Below, one piece after another: positions 8,810 to 17,858 of a stretch of DNA of 64,000 bases. The notes beneath the pieces were generated by a model that saw only the letters and a list, made by a program, of their open reading frames with translations, was not told the DNA's origin and did not search any database. Origin of the DNA: DUML01 sp050949905 (GTDB taxonomy: Bacteria > Bacillota > Desulfitobacteriia > Desulfitobacteriales > Syntrophobotulaceae); NCBI GenBank assembly GCA_050949905.1, contig JBMNGP010000013.1:235013-299012 (forward strand), read 5' to 3'. Both the position numbers and the translations under genes were made by a program. Within the stretch, counting starts at the first letter, position 1, and the number at the start of each line of letters is the position of its first letter.

Positions 8810-8894
8810 TTAAGGAAAAGGTGCTTTAGTAAGCCGTAAACCTTGTAGAAGAGGAAGTCAGGCCTGGCAAGGAACGGTGGAAAGGGGGAAACGT

Positions 8895-9734
8895 ATGGAT
8901 TTTATAAAAATGCATGGTCTGGGGAATGATTTTATTTGCCTGGATCATTTTCTTTTTCCGCCTGAGATGGACTACGCTGAAATGGCCAGGCGTCTTTGCC
9001 ACAGGCAGTTTGGCATAGGAGCGGACGGCCTTATTGCTGTTCTTCCTTCCTCGCAGGCTGATGCCAAAATGCGAATTTTTAATCCTGACGGTTCCGAACC
9101 GGAAATGTGCGGCAATGGGATCCGTTGCTTTGCCCGCTATGTCTATGATGCCGGTTATGTGCCCAAAGAGCAGATGACTGTTGAGACTTTGGCGGGAATC
9201 CTTACCGTCAAGCTTGAAGTGGAAGGGAAAAATGTTCAGGGCGTAACAGTTAATATGGGGGAACCCTGTCTTGATCCGGCTAAAATTCCGGTCTTAGCCG
9301 GAAGTGATATCGCAGTGGAAAAGGAAATTGAAGCCGCCGGCTGTAAATTAAGTTTTACGGCGGTATCGATGGGCAATCCTCACTGTGTCGTGTTTGTCCA
9401 AGATTTTGCTCAGCTGGATTTTGAGAAACTCGGACCGGCCCTGGAAAATCACAGTCTTTTCCCCAAGAAAACCAATGTTGAATTTACCAAGATAAATAAC
9501 CGGCAGGAAATCACCCTTAAAGTTTGGGAAAGAGGAGCGGGGCCAACCTTAGCCTGCGGTACGGGAGCCTGTGCTGCCGTGGTGGCGGCCGTTCTGGAGG
9601 GCCGGACGGAAAGAGAAGTAACGGTTCACCTTCCGGGGGGAGATTTGCAAATAGTCTGGGGGGAAAATAATCAGGTCTTGATGACGGGACCCGCTGTTTA
9701 TGTTTTTCGCGGCAGACTAATCGAGGAGATATAA
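8895..9734 (+). CDS. dapF: Diaminopimelate epimerase
   Basis: Converts LL-diaminopimelate to meso-diaminopimelate, the last step before lysine and the peptidoglycan precursor. 279 aa from the ATG at 8895, which has AAAGGGGG just upstream; an in-frame GTG at 8877 would overlap that site and is less likely. The two catalytic cysteines are present: Cys72 in 'MCGNGIRC' and Cys221 in 'ACGTGACA'. N-terminus 'MDFIKMHGLGNDF' is diagnostic. It is followed 102 bases later by dapL, whose product makes its substrate, so the pair forms the end of the DAP-aminotransferase route. Confidence 0.97.
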   Translation: MDFIKMHGLGNDFICLDHFLFPPEMDYAEMARRLCHRQFGIGADGLIAVLPSSQADAKMRIFNPDGSEPEMCGNGIRCFARYVYDAGYVPKEQMTVETLAGILTVKLEVEGKNVQGVTVNMGEPCLDPAKIPVLAGSDIAVEKEIEAAGCKLSFTAVSMGNPHCVVFVQDFAQLDFEKLGPALENHSLFPKKTNVEFTKINNRQEITLKVWERGAGPTLACGTGACAAVVAAVLEGRTEREVTVHLPGGDLQIVWGENNQVLMTGPAVYVFRGRLIEEI

Positions 9735-9836
9735 ATGGGTTGGAATCTTATTTAGGAAATTTTAGATTATTATATTTTAAGATTATTATAATTTAAGATT
9801 GAAGTAAGATTTTTCGAAGGAGGATTTAATAAAAAT

Positions 9837-11072
9837 ATGGCTTTAGTCAATGAAAATTACTTGAAATTACCGGGAAGTTACCTATTTTCGGAAATAGCCC
9901 GGAGGATTAACCAGTTTAAAAAGGATAATCCTCAGGCTAATATTATTAGAATGGGGATTGGTGATGTTACCCGTCCCTTAGCCCCGGCTGTTATTGAGGC
10001 CATGCATAAGGCAGTCGATGAAATGGGCCGGTTGGAATCCTTTCGGGGTTACGGGCCTGAACAAGGCTATTCGTTTTTGGCTCAAAAAATAATTGACCAT
10101 GATTTTGCCCCTTTAGGGATAGAGTTAAGTATTGACGAAGTGTTTATCAGTGATGGCGCCAAAACCGACACCGCCAACTTCCAGGAGCTATTTGGGCTCA
10201 ATAATGTTCTGGCCGTAACCGACCCTGTCTACCCGGTATATGTTGACAGCAATGTGATGGCAGGAAGAACGGGTTATCCAGATCAGAACGGCCAGTTTGA
10301 AGGTATTGTTTACTTGCCTTGTAAAGAAGAAAACGGGATGAAACCGGCTTTGCCTACCACCAAGGTTGATCTGATCTATCTTTGCTATCCCAATAACCCC
10401 ACAGGGATGACCCTGACCAAAGAAGAATTAAAGCAGTGGGTGGATTATGCCCGGGACAATAAGGCCATCATCCTGTTTGACGCTGCTTATGAAGGGTTTA
10501 TTCAGGAAGAAGGGGTGCCGCACAGCATTTTTGAGATTGAAGGAGCCCGGGAAGTGGCCGTGGAGTTCCGGAGTTTTTCCAAAACAGCCGGTTTTACCGG
10601 GACCAGGTGTGCTTACACCATAGTGCCCAAAGAAGTTGTGGCCTATGATGCCCAAGGGGGAGCTCACAGCTTGAATAAACTCTGGTTAAGAAGGCAAACC
10701 ACTAAATTCAACGGTGTTTCTTATCCGGTTCAAGCCGCTGCTGCAGCCGTTTTTTCGGAGGAAGGGCAAAAACAGGTTAAAGAAACAATAGCTTACTACC
10801 TGGAAAATGCCCGGATTATTAAAGAAGGCCTGGAAAAAGCAGGCTTTAAGGTATTCGGAGGTGTAAATGCTCCTTACATCTGGTTAAAAACTCCTCAGAA
10901 CATGCCTTCTTGGGATTTCTTTGACAAGCTGATGCAGGAGGCTCATGTGGTAGGAACCCCCGGTGCAGGCTTTGGCGCCAGCGGGGAAGGATATTTCCGG
11001 CTGACAGCTTTTAATACCAGGGAAAATACCCTGGAGGCTATCGAAAGGATTAAGACTAAAATGTTATTTTAA
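9837..11072 (+). CDS. dapL: LL-diaminopimelate aminotransferase
   Basis: 411-aa fold-type I PLP enzyme that makes LL-diaminopimelate directly from tetrahydrodipicolinate and glutamate, bypassing the succinyl or acetyl DapD/DapC/DapE steps. Diagnostic stretches: 'MALVNENYLKLPGSYLFSEI', 'GIGDVTRPL', 'LCYPNNPTG' and the PLP lysine Lys249 in 'SFSKTAGFTGTRC'. ATG at 9837 is preceded by AAGGAGG. Downstream is a clear terminator (11119-11162). Its pairing with dapF shows that this organism uses the DapL variant pathway known from plants, Chlamydia, methanogens and many Clostridia. Confidence 0.97.
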   Translation: MALVNENYLKLPGSYLFSEIARRINQFKKDNPQANIIRMGIGDVTRPLAPAVIEAMHKAVDEMGRLESFRGYGPEQGYSFLAQKIIDHDFAPLGIELSIDEVFISDGAKTDTANFQELFGLNNVLAVTDPVYPVYVDSNVMAGRTGYPDQNGQFEGIVYLPCKEENGMKPALPTTKVDLIYLCYPNNPTGMTLTKEELKQWVDYARDNKAIILFDAAYEGFIQEEGVPHSIFEIEGAREVAVEFRSFSKTAGFTGTRCAYTIVPKEVVAYDAQGGAHSLNKLWLRRQTTKFNGVSYPVQAAAAAVFSEEGQKQVKETIAYYLENARIIKEGLEKAGFKVFGGVNAPYIWLKTPQNMPSWDFFDKLMQEAHVVGTPGAGFGASGEGYFRLTAFNTRENTLEAIERIKTKMLF

Positions 11073-11118
11073 AGACATAGGTTAAGTCTTGGCACAATCC
11101 TCAACTTAAGCAATATGG

Positions 11119-11162
11119 GACTTCTTACTATTAGCCTTGCCGGCTGGTAAGAAGTCTTTTTT
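11119..11162 (+). terminator. Rho-independent terminator after dapL
   Basis: Ten-bp perfect arms, GACTTCTTAC (11119-11128) and GTAAGAAGTC (11147-11156), followed by TTTTTTGG. It ends the dapF-dapL transcript ahead of the yicC operon. Confidence 0.85.
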
Positions 11163-11298
11163 GGCTTTAAGGCTAAACTATTGCCGACAAAAAAATGCAA
11201 AAAAGTACTAAAACGTTTATAATAGTACAAAGCGATCCTTTCAATGTAGCTATCCCTAAAGTAAAAAAGCAGTGGGTAAGGTAAAGGAGTAGAGTGAT

Positions 11299-12177
11299 TT
11301 GGCTAACAGTATGACCGGATTCGGGAGGGGAGAAGCCGAGGGGCTCGGGTATCATATTTCCCTGGAAATAAAAGCGGTAAACCACCGCTTTTTAGAAGTC
11401 ATGGTGAGGATGCCCAGAACTCTAACCGGCTGGGAAGAGAAAATCAGGAAATATATTCAGGACAAAGTCAGCAGGGGACGGATTGAAGTCTTTATTAATG
11501 TCAAGGAAACCGGAGAAAAAAAGAGATTGGTCAAGGTTGACAAAGATTTAACCCTGTCGTATGATAAATCCTTGAAGGAACTGGCTAATTTGCTGAATAC
11601 GGCTTATCAAACAGATATTTACCGTCTGGTAACCTTGCCTGAAGTGTTAAGTGTCGAAGAGGAAGAACTCGATACCGATTCTTTGTGGCCGATAATGGAA
11701 AAGGCCTTAAATGCTGCTTTGGCGGAGCTGCTTGCCATGCGCCGGTTGGAAGGGCAGAAGTTAATTAGGGATTTACAGCAAAAAGTTAATTACCTAGGTG
11801 AATTAAGAGATGAAGTTGCCGCACGTGCTCCTTTAGTGGTAACCGAGTACCGGCAAAAGTTCAAAGAGAGGTTGGCCTTATTATTAAGCGATACAGGGAT
11901 TGATGAAACCAGATTCACAATGGAAATTGCCTTATTTGCCGACCGAGCTTCGATCGAAGAGGAGCTTGTCAGATTGGAAAGCCACCTGGAACAGTTTCGC
12001 CATGCCCTGTTATCTTCAGAACCAATTGGTCGCAAACTTGATTTTCTTATCCAGGAGATGAACAGAGAAATCAATACTATTGGTTCAAAAGCCAATGACC
12101 TGGAGATTTCCAAAGTAGTGGTCGAAAGTAAAAGTGAACTCGAAAAAATAAGGGAGCAAGTCCAAAACATTGAGTAG
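11299..12177 (+). CDS. yicC: YicC/YloC family endoribonuclease
   Basis: 292-aa YicC-family protein (YicC_N plus DUF1732 domains); members in E. coli and B. subtilis (YloC) have been described as endoribonucleases. N-terminus 'MANSMTGFGRGE' and C-terminal 'KLDFLIQEMNREINTIGSKA' are the family signatures. I choose the TTG at 11299, 9 bases after AAGGAG; the internal ATG at 11311 would have no good site. First gene of the yicC-remA-gmk-rpoZ-coaBC-metK operon. A TATAAT at 11218-11223 lies 76 bases upstream, but no good -35 box was found. Confidence 0.93.
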   Translation: MANSMTGFGRGEAEGLGYHISLEIKAVNHRFLEVMVRMPRTLTGWEEKIRKYIQDKVSRGRIEVFINVKETGEKKRLVKVDKDLTLSYDKSLKELANLLNTAYQTDIYRLVTLPEVLSVEEEELDTDSLWPIMEKALNAALAELLAMRRLEGQKLIRDLQQKVNYLGELRDEVAARAPLVVTEYRQKFKERLALLLSDTGIDETRFTMEIALFADRASIEEELVRLESHLEQFRHALLSSEPIGRKLDFLIQEMNREINTIGSKANDLEISKVVVESKSELEKIREQVQNIE

Positions 12178-12277
12178 CTAAGAGTGCTATGCTTAAGAGC
12201 AAGGCTGAGGATTTAAATTTAAGATTATATGGATATTGAACAGCGAATCACGAAATGGATTAATGGGAGGGAACGAT

Positions 12278-12547
12278 TTGGATATCAAGCTTATAAACAT
12301 TGGATTTGGCAACATCGTCTCGGCTAACAGGATTATTGCTATTGTCAGTCCGGAATCTGCCCCAATAAAAAGAATAATTCAAGAAGCTCGCGATGACGGA
12401 ATGCTTATTGATGCTACATATGGAAGAAGAACACGAGCAGTGGTAATTTGTGACAGCCATCATGTCATACTGTCCGCTGTCCAGCCTGAAACTGTAGCGC
12501 ACCGCTTAACAGCGAAAGAAGCGGCTAATGAAGATCCGGTTGATTAA
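12278..12547 (+). CDS. remA: RemA family regulatory protein (DUF370)
   Basis: 89-aa DUF370 protein; in B. subtilis RemA is a DNA-binding activator of biofilm matrix genes and of osmoprotection genes, forming ring-like oligomers. 'DIKLINIGFGNIVSANRI' and 'IVSPESAPIKRII' are family-typical. The TTG start at 12278 is chosen because GGGAGG lies 7 bases upstream and the homologous N-terminus begins one residue before DIKLIN; upstream codons read unrelated sequence. The yicC-remA-gmk order is the same as in Bacillus (yloC-remA-gmk). Confidence 0.93.
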   Translation: MDIKLINIGFGNIVSANRIIAIVSPESAPIKRIIQEARDDGMLIDATYGRRTRAVVICDSHHVILSAVQPETVAHRLTAKEAANEDPVD

Positions 12548-12565
12548 ACAATTAGGAGGATTAAA

Positions 12566-13168
12566 GTGATAAGTAACGAGGGGATGCTTGTTGTAGTATC
12601 TGGCCCGGCAGGAGTAGGCAAAGGTACCCTTTGCCGGGCACTGTTTGCCAGCTGGAGCGGTTTAGAATATTCTGTCTCAGTAACTACACGGAACCCTCGG
12701 CCAGGTGAAACCGAAGGAAAGGAATATTATTTCCGATCCAGGGAAGAATTCTTTCGAATGGTTGAGAATAATGAGTTTCTGGAATGGGCTGAGTTCTGTG
12801 GAAATTATTATGGAACCCCTAGATTTCATGTCGAAAGTGTCTTGAAGAGAAAGAAAAGCATCCTCTTGGAAATAGATATCCAGGGTGCCAAACAGGTCAA
12901 GCAACAATTTCCGGACGGAGTATTTATTTTCATCGTTCCGCCTTCCCTCGCTGCCCTCTCCGAAAGGCTCCATGCCAGGGGCACCGAATCGGAAGAAGTA
13001 ATAGAGCGGCGCTTGGCTACGGCTCTTAAGGAGTTAGAGAATATTAAAGATTATAATTATGTTGTGGAGAACGATGAGGTTAATGTCGCGGTAGAAAAGC
13101 TGAAGAGTATAATAATAGCAGAAAATTGCAGAGTAAAGCGCAAGTCTTTCTCTTTGAAGGAGGAATAA
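12566..13168 (+). CDS. gmk: Guanylate kinase
   Basis: Phosphorylates GMP to GDP with ATP. 200 aa with the P-loop 'GPAGVGKGT' (residues 13-21), the GMP-binding 'SVTTRNPRPGE' and 'KEYYF', and the lid segment 'ERLHARGTESEEVI'. Start is GTG at 12566 with AGGAGG 8 bases upstream. It lies 18 bases after remA and 2 bases ahead of rpoZ, so the genes are cotranscribed. Confidence 0.97.
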   Translation: MISNEGMLVVVSGPAGVGKGTLCRALFASWSGLEYSVSVTTRNPRPGETEGKEYYFRSREEFFRMVENNEFLEWAEFCGNYYGTPRFHVESVLKRKKSILLEIDIQGAKQVKQQFPDGVFIFIVPPSLAALSERLHARGTESEEVIERRLATALKELENIKDYNYVVENDEVNVAVEKLKSIIIAENCRVKRKSFSLKEE

Positions 13169-13170
13169 GA

Positions 13171-13374
13171 ATGAAACAGCCTTCTTTGGATATTCTAATG
13201 TCTCAGGTCGACAGTAAATATACTTTGGTTGTTGTGGCTGCAAAGCGAGCCCGGGCTCTGATGGCAACTACCATAACTGATGAGAATAAAGATATTAAAC
13301 CTGTTAGCCAAGCCTTAGAAGAAATGGCTCAAAAAAAACTAAGTTATGACTTTATTAAAGAAGGTAACAAATAA
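13171..13374 (+). CDS. rpoZ: RNA polymerase omega subunit
   Basis: 67-aa omega subunit, which helps assembly of beta-prime into RNA polymerase. Family signature 'KYTLVVVAAKRARAL' near residue 20 and 'KPVSQALEEM' toward the end. The ATG at 13171 has AAGGAGGA upstream inside the gmk stop region; an upstream in-frame start at 13126 would overlap gmk and is rejected. Its TAA overlaps the coaBC start by one base (TAATG). Confidence 0.95.
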   Translation: MKQPSLDILMSQVDSKYTLVVVAAKRARALMATTITDENKDIKPVSQALEEMAQKKLSYDFIKEGNK

Positions 13375-14576
13375 TGCTAAGCGGTAAAACAATTCTCTTA
13401 GGCGTAACCGGAGGGATCGCCGCTTACAAATCTGTGGAGATAGTGAGCAGGCTCCGTAAAAGCGGGGCTCAGGTGGACATTGTCATGACTAAAGCGGCAG
13501 CCGAATTTGTTTCGCCGTTAACGTTCCGCAGCCTGTCCTTAAGGCCAGTCTACACGGAAATGTTTGCCGAACCCAAGTCCTGGGATGTTGAACATATTGC
13601 TCTGGCTGAAAAGGCCGACCTTGCTCTGGTTGCTCCGGCGACGGCCAATATCATCGCCAAAATGGCTTTAGGGATTGCCGATGATTTCCTCTCCACGGTG
13701 CTGCTAGCGGTTAGGAAGCCAATAATTGTGGCTCCGGCTATGAATCATGCCATGTATCACCATCCCGCCACCCAGCAAAATCTGGAGACACTTCAAAAGC
13801 GGGGGGTTCAGGTAATTGGGCCTGCCCGTGGATTTCAGGCTTGCGGCACGGAAGGGGACGGCAGGATGAGTGAACCTGGGGAGATTATTGCTGAACTGGA
13901 AGCCTTGCTTAGTACAAAGCGGGTCATGCAAGGCCAAAAGGTTCTGGTAACTGCCGGTGGTACGCGCGAACCTCTGGACCCCGTAAGGTATATCGGCAAT
14001 TTCAGTTCGGGGAAAATGGGATATGCTATAGCTCAGGCTTTTGCGGAAGCCGGAGCGGAAGTAACTCTGGTAAGCGCTCCTGCCGACCTTAGTGTACCGG
14101 CAGGAGTTAAGATTGTTAAGGTGTTAACTGCCGAGGATATGTATCGGGAAGTTTTGCAACTGTTCCCGGACCAGGATATCGTGGTTAAGGCGGCGGCAGT
14201 TGCTGATTACCGGCCTCAAGTTCGTCAAGAGCAAAAGATTAAGAAAAAGGGAGAGAATTTAATTCTGGAGCTAGTCCCTAACCCTGATATTCTGGCGGCT
14301 TTAGGGGAGAAAAAAGAGCATCAGTTTTTAGTTGGGTTTGCGGCCGAAACGGAGAATATATTACATAATGGCTTGGAAAAAATGAGAAAGAAAAAAACCA
14401 ATATGTTGGTAGTTAATGATATTACCAAACCAGGAGCCGGCTTTGGCACGGAAACTAATATTGTTAGCTTTCTTTTTGACGACGGCACCCGGAAAGATTT
14501 GCCTAAGATGACGAAACTGGATATTGCTAGAGAATTGGTGAAAGAAATTGCAGCCTTACAAAAGGGTGCTAAATAA
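13374..14576 (+). CDS. coaBC: Bifunctional phosphopantothenoylcysteine decarboxylase / phosphopantothenate-cysteine ligase
   Basis: 400-aa fusion enzyme for two steps of coenzyme A synthesis. The N-terminal flavoprotein half (CoaC, about 1-185) carries 'GGIAAYKS', 'PAMNHAMY' and the catalytic Cys157 in 'QACGTEGDGR'; the C-terminal half (CoaB) starts around 'KVLVTAGGTREPLDPVRYI' and has 'VKAAAVADYRP' with its conserved lysine. The start codon overlaps the rpoZ stop. In Bacillus priA follows; here metK follows instead, as in several Peptococcaceae. Confidence 0.96.
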   Translation: MLSGKTILLGVTGGIAAYKSVEIVSRLRKSGAQVDIVMTKAAAEFVSPLTFRSLSLRPVYTEMFAEPKSWDVEHIALAEKADLALVAPATANIIAKMALGIADDFLSTVLLAVRKPIIVAPAMNHAMYHHPATQQNLETLQKRGVQVIGPARGFQACGTEGDGRMSEPGEIIAELEALLSTKRVMQGQKVLVTAGGTREPLDPVRYIGNFSSGKMGYAIAQAFAEAGAEVTLVSAPADLSVPAGVKIVKVLTAEDMYREVLQLFPDQDIVVKAAAVADYRPQVRQEQKIKKKGENLILELVPNPDILAALGEKKEHQFLVGFAAETENILHNGLEKMRKKKTNMLVVNDITKPGAGFGTETNIVSFLFDDGTRKDLPKMTKLDIARELVKEIAALQKGAK

Positions 14577-14591
14577 AAGGAGTGAATTTGG

Positions 14592-15773
14592 ATGGTTTAT
14601 AAATTATTTACCTCAGAATCCGTTACGGAAGGACATCCTGACAAGATCTGCGACCAAATTTCCGATGCCATCCTGGATTCTGTGCTCAGAGAAGACAAAC
14701 AAGCCCGTGTAGCCTGTGAAACGGCTGTCACTACGGGTTTAGTACTGGTAAGCGGGGAAATAACTACCAGCTGCTATGTAGATATTCCTAAAATCGTGCG
14801 CGACACCATTCGCCAAATTGGCTATACCAGAGCAAAGTACGGCTTTGATGCCGATACCTGTGCGGTATTGACTTCCATAGGCGAACAGTCTTCTGACATT
14901 GCCATGGGAGTGGACAAGGCCTTGGAGGTTAGAAATATAGACACCGAAGTTGAAGAAATCGGTGCCGGTGACCAAGGGATGATGTTTGGTTATGCTACGA
15001 ACGAAACCGAAGGCTATATGCCGGTACCTATTGATTTGGCTCATAAACTGGCTCGGAGGCTGGCCGAGGTTCGCAAATCGGACATGCTGGATTATTTAAG
15101 ACCGGACGGCAAAACTCAGGTTACAGTGGAATATCGGGATGGCAAACCGGTCAGAGTAGACACCATAGTTATTTCTACCCAGCATCACCCGGAGATAGCT
15201 CAAGAGCAAATCCGCAGTGATATTCTGGAAAATGTGGTTATGCCTGTGGTTTCTCCCACTATGCTTGATGATAAAACCCGCTATTTCATTAATCCTACCG
15301 GAAGATTTGTGATCGGTGGCCCGCAAGGGGATGCCGGGCTTACCGGCCGAAAAATAATAGTTGATACCTACGGCGGGATGGCCAGGCACGGCGGTGGAGC
15401 TTTTTCCGGTAAAGATCCTACTAAAGTAGACCGTTCCGGCGCTTATGCCGCTCGTTATGTGGCCAAAAATGTGGTAGCAGCCGGTTTAGCCGAACGCTGT
15501 GAGATTCAAATCGCTTATGCGATTGGTGTAGCTCGTCCTGTGTCGATTTCTGTAGAGACCTTTGGTACGGCTAAAATTAGTGATGAAAGAATTATTCAGC
15601 TAGTTGAAGAGAATTTCGATCTGCGCCCGGCAGCAATAATAAAAAGCCTCGATCTGCGTCGGCCGATTTATCAGCAGACTGCCGCTTATGGCCACTTTGG
15701 CCGGACGGATCTGGATCTTCCTTGGGAAAGAATGGATAAAGCCGAGGTCTTAAGAAAAAGGGCTGGTTTGTAA
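14592..15773 (+). CDS. metK: S-adenosylmethionine synthetase
   Basis: Makes S-adenosylmethionine from methionine and ATP. 393 aa, full length: 'SESVTEGHPDKICDQISDAILD' opens the protein, 'GAGDQGMMFGYA' is in the first third, and 'GGGAFSGKDPTKVDRS' lies toward the C-terminal third. ATG at 14592 with AAAGGAG upstream, 15 bases after coaBC. It ends in a strong terminator (15808-15850). Its product is the presumed ligand of the riboswitch ahead of metNIQ elsewhere in the window. Confidence 0.98.
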   Translation: MVYKLFTSESVTEGHPDKICDQISDAILDSVLREDKQARVACETAVTTGLVLVSGEITTSCYVDIPKIVRDTIRQIGYTRAKYGFDADTCAVLTSIGEQSSDIAMGVDKALEVRNIDTEVEEIGAGDQGMMFGYATNETEGYMPVPIDLAHKLARRLAEVRKSDMLDYLRPDGKTQVTVEYRDGKPVRVDTIVISTQHHPEIAQEQIRSDILENVVMPVVSPTMLDDKTRYFINPTGRFVIGGPQGDAGLTGRKIIVDTYGGMARHGGGAFSGKDPTKVDRSGAYAARYVAKNVVAAGLAERCEIQIAYAIGVARPVSISVETFGTAKISDERIIQLVEENFDLRPAAIIKSLDLRRPIYQQTAAYGHFGRTDLDLPWERMDKAEVLRKRAGL

Positions 15774-15807
15774 GTGCTAAACAACTAAATGCAGCTAACT
15801 TAGAGGT

Positions 15808-15850
15808 GCTGCCTCTCCTGGGACTGATGTTTCTGAGAGAGGCAGCTTTT
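15808..15850 (+). terminator. Rho-independent terminator after metK
   Basis: Ten-bp perfect arms GCTGCCTCTC (15808-15817) and GAGAGGCAGC (15837-15846) followed by TTTT. It closes the yicC-to-metK operon. Confidence 0.85.
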
Positions 15851-16052
15851 AGCATATAATACTTTTAATAAACGTAAAGTTGTTATATAATAAGGACATT
15901 ATACTTTAGCCGGCGCCAGCCTGCTAAAGGTTGCGTTAAGGAACATCGCAGAGAGCGCTGAAATATATTTTGCTAAATTTTGTTTTCGTCATGGCTTATA
16001 TTCAAGGTACACGCATATAATCTAAATAATTTGAGGCAGGAGGACTGATAAG

Positions 16053-17315
16053 ATGGATCATACCGAGTTGTTGGCCGGCTTAAGGAAAACTGTGGAACAA
16101 GTTCTGAAAGCTCCATATTATCAAAAGAAACTGGCTGAAGTAGGTATTTATTATCCGGGAGATATCAAGAGTCTGGAGGATTTCCGCCGCATACCTTTAA
16201 CGGAAAAAGAAGATCTGCGCCAGAACTATCCTTTTGGTTTAATGGCTGAGCCTTTGGAGAAAATTGTCCGTGTTCATGCCTCTTCAGGTACTACAGGCAA
16301 GCCGACGGTAGTTGGCTATACCCGCGAAGATATTAAGCTTTGGGCGAAAATCGTAGCTAATAGCTTAAGAAGAGTTGGAGTTACTTCCAATGATGTCATT
16401 CAAATAGCTTATGGCTACGGGCTTTTTACCGGTGGGATGGGCTTGCATTATGGCTGTGAAGAGCTTGGGGCTATGGCTATTCCTATCTCCGGGGGTAATA
16501 CCCAACGCCAGCTGGTGCTCATGCGTGATTTTGGCAGTACAGTTTTATGCTGTACACCTTCCTATGCTTTGTATCTGGCCGAAAGCCTGGAGGAAGCAGG
16601 TATTACTAAGGAAGAATTAAAGCTCAGAGTAGGAGTGTTTGGGGCTGAGCCTTGGACGGATAAAATGAGAGCCGAGATAGAGGCTCGCTTAGGAATCAGA
16701 GCTCTTGACATCTATGGGCTTAGCGAAATTATGGGGCCGGGAGTTTCTATGGAATGCTTAAAATGCAATGGCCTGCATGTCGACGAACATTTTTATCCTG
16801 AGGTGCTGGACGAAAACGGGAATGTTTTGCCCGAAGGGGAACCCGGGGAATTGGTCTTTACCAGTCTTGGTAAAATGGGATTCCCGGTTTTAAGGTACCG
16901 TACCAAAGATCTGACCAGTATTACTTACGGTACTTGCGAATGCGGCCATACCGGCTGGTCCATGCAGAGAGTTTCTGCCCGGGTTGATGATATGCTCATC
17001 ATCCGCGGCGTAAATGTCTTCCCCAGTCAAATCGAAGAAGCAATTCTAACAGTCGGCGGTATTGAGCCACATTACCTGATTGTGGTTGATAGGGAAGGTA
17101 ATCTGGATACGTTGGAAGTTCTGGTAGAGGTGAACGCCAATAGTTTTACAGATGAAATCAGGGAGTTAGAAGAATTGCAGGATAGACTGCAGGCTAAAAT
17201 TGAAGATATTATTGGGATTTCAGCCCGGGTTCGCTTGGTGGAGCCCAAGAGCATCCCTCGCAGTGAAGGTAAAGCTAAGAGGGTTGAGGATAAACGGAAA
17301 AATAAAATGATTTAG
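16053..17315 (+). CDS. paaK: Phenylacetate-CoA ligase family (AMP-forming)
   Basis: 420-aa adenylate-forming enzyme that activates phenylacetate or a related aryl acid to its CoA thioester. Motifs: 'SSGTTGKPTVVGYT' (phosphate binding, about residue 80), 'YGLSEIMGPG' and the hinge 'RVDDMLIIRGVNVFPSQIE'. A cysteine set (CLKCNGLH ... CECGHTG) is typical for the family. AGGAGG precedes ATG 16053. The next gene encodes a tandem ACT protein, a frequent partner in Clostridia and archaea. No other phenylacetate-degradation gene is nearby, so a role in aromatic amino acid fermentation or recycling is only inferred. Confidence 0.92.
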   Translation: MDHTELLAGLRKTVEQVLKAPYYQKKLAEVGIYYPGDIKSLEDFRRIPLTEKEDLRQNYPFGLMAEPLEKIVRVHASSGTTGKPTVVGYTREDIKLWAKIVANSLRRVGVTSNDVIQIAYGYGLFTGGMGLHYGCEELGAMAIPISGGNTQRQLVLMRDFGSTVLCCTPSYALYLAESLEEAGITKEELKLRVGVFGAEPWTDKMRAEIEARLGIRALDIYGLSEIMGPGVSMECLKCNGLHVDEHFYPEVLDENGNVLPEGEPGELVFTSLGKMGFPVLRYRTKDLTSITYGTCECGHTGWSMQRVSARVDDMLIIRGVNVFPSQIEEAILTVGGIEPHYLIVVDREGNLDTLEVLVEVNANSFTDEIRELEELQDRLQAKIEDIIGISARVRLVEPKSIPRSEGKAKRVEDKRKNKMI

Positions 17316-17462
17316 GACAGATTAAACTGTTTAATAACCTCATAAAATAATAAAATTCATAAATTAAGCGGATGTTAGAAGTGCCGCCGGAAATGAAATA
17401 TGCTATAATTTCCATAGAGTGGTATTAATTCTCCTAAACCTGAGAAGAGGAGGACTCAAGAT

Positions 17463-17858
17463 ATGCTCCAGTTATCAATTTTTCTGGAAAATGCCAAGGG
17501 CCGGTTAGCCCAGGTTCTGAACTTATTGGCTGAACAACAAGTAAATATCAGGGCACTTTCGTTAGCAGACACCAAGGACTACGGTGTCTTGAGGATAATT
17601 GTGGAAAACCCGGAGGAAGTTGCAGCCAAACTAAGGCAGCAAAACTGTGTGGTCAAATTAACCCCTGTTTGGGTTCTGAAAGTACCCGACCGTCCCGGGG
17701 GGCTTGCCGAGACCTTGAATAAACTGGTTGATGAAGGAGTAGTCGTTGAATATATGTATGCCTACGTGGAAAAGGAAAATGAGCAGGCTCAGGTTGTGTT
17801 AAGGGTTCGGGACGCGGAAGTTATGCAGGCAGCAATGCGTAAACTTCAACTAATTTAG
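17463..17858 (+). CDS. Tandem ACT-domain protein
   Basis: 131-aa protein made of two ACT domains and nothing else: the first opens 'LQLSIFLENAKGRLAQVLNLLAE', the second 'VWVLKVPDRPGGLAETLNKLVDE'. ACT pairs usually bind amino acids and regulate partner enzymes. It follows the phenylacetate-CoA ligase gene by 147 bases and likely senses a related (aromatic) amino acid, an inference from context. A TATAAT at 17404-17409 suggests it may have its own promoter. GAGGAGG lies before ATG 17463. A terminator follows at 17917-17950. Confidence 0.88.
   Translation: MLQLSIFLENAKGRLAQVLNLLAEQQVNIRALSLADTKDYGVLRIIVENPEEVAAKLRQQNCVVKLTPVWVLKVPDRPGGLAETLNKLVDEGVVVEYMYAYVEKENEQAQVVLRVRDAEVMQAAMRKLQLI

Noticed and set aside
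8750..8894. Lysine riboswitch (L-box) ahead of dapF
   Set aside because: Only about 85 bases lie between the promoter and the start codon, too short for an L-box, and conserved blocks are absent.
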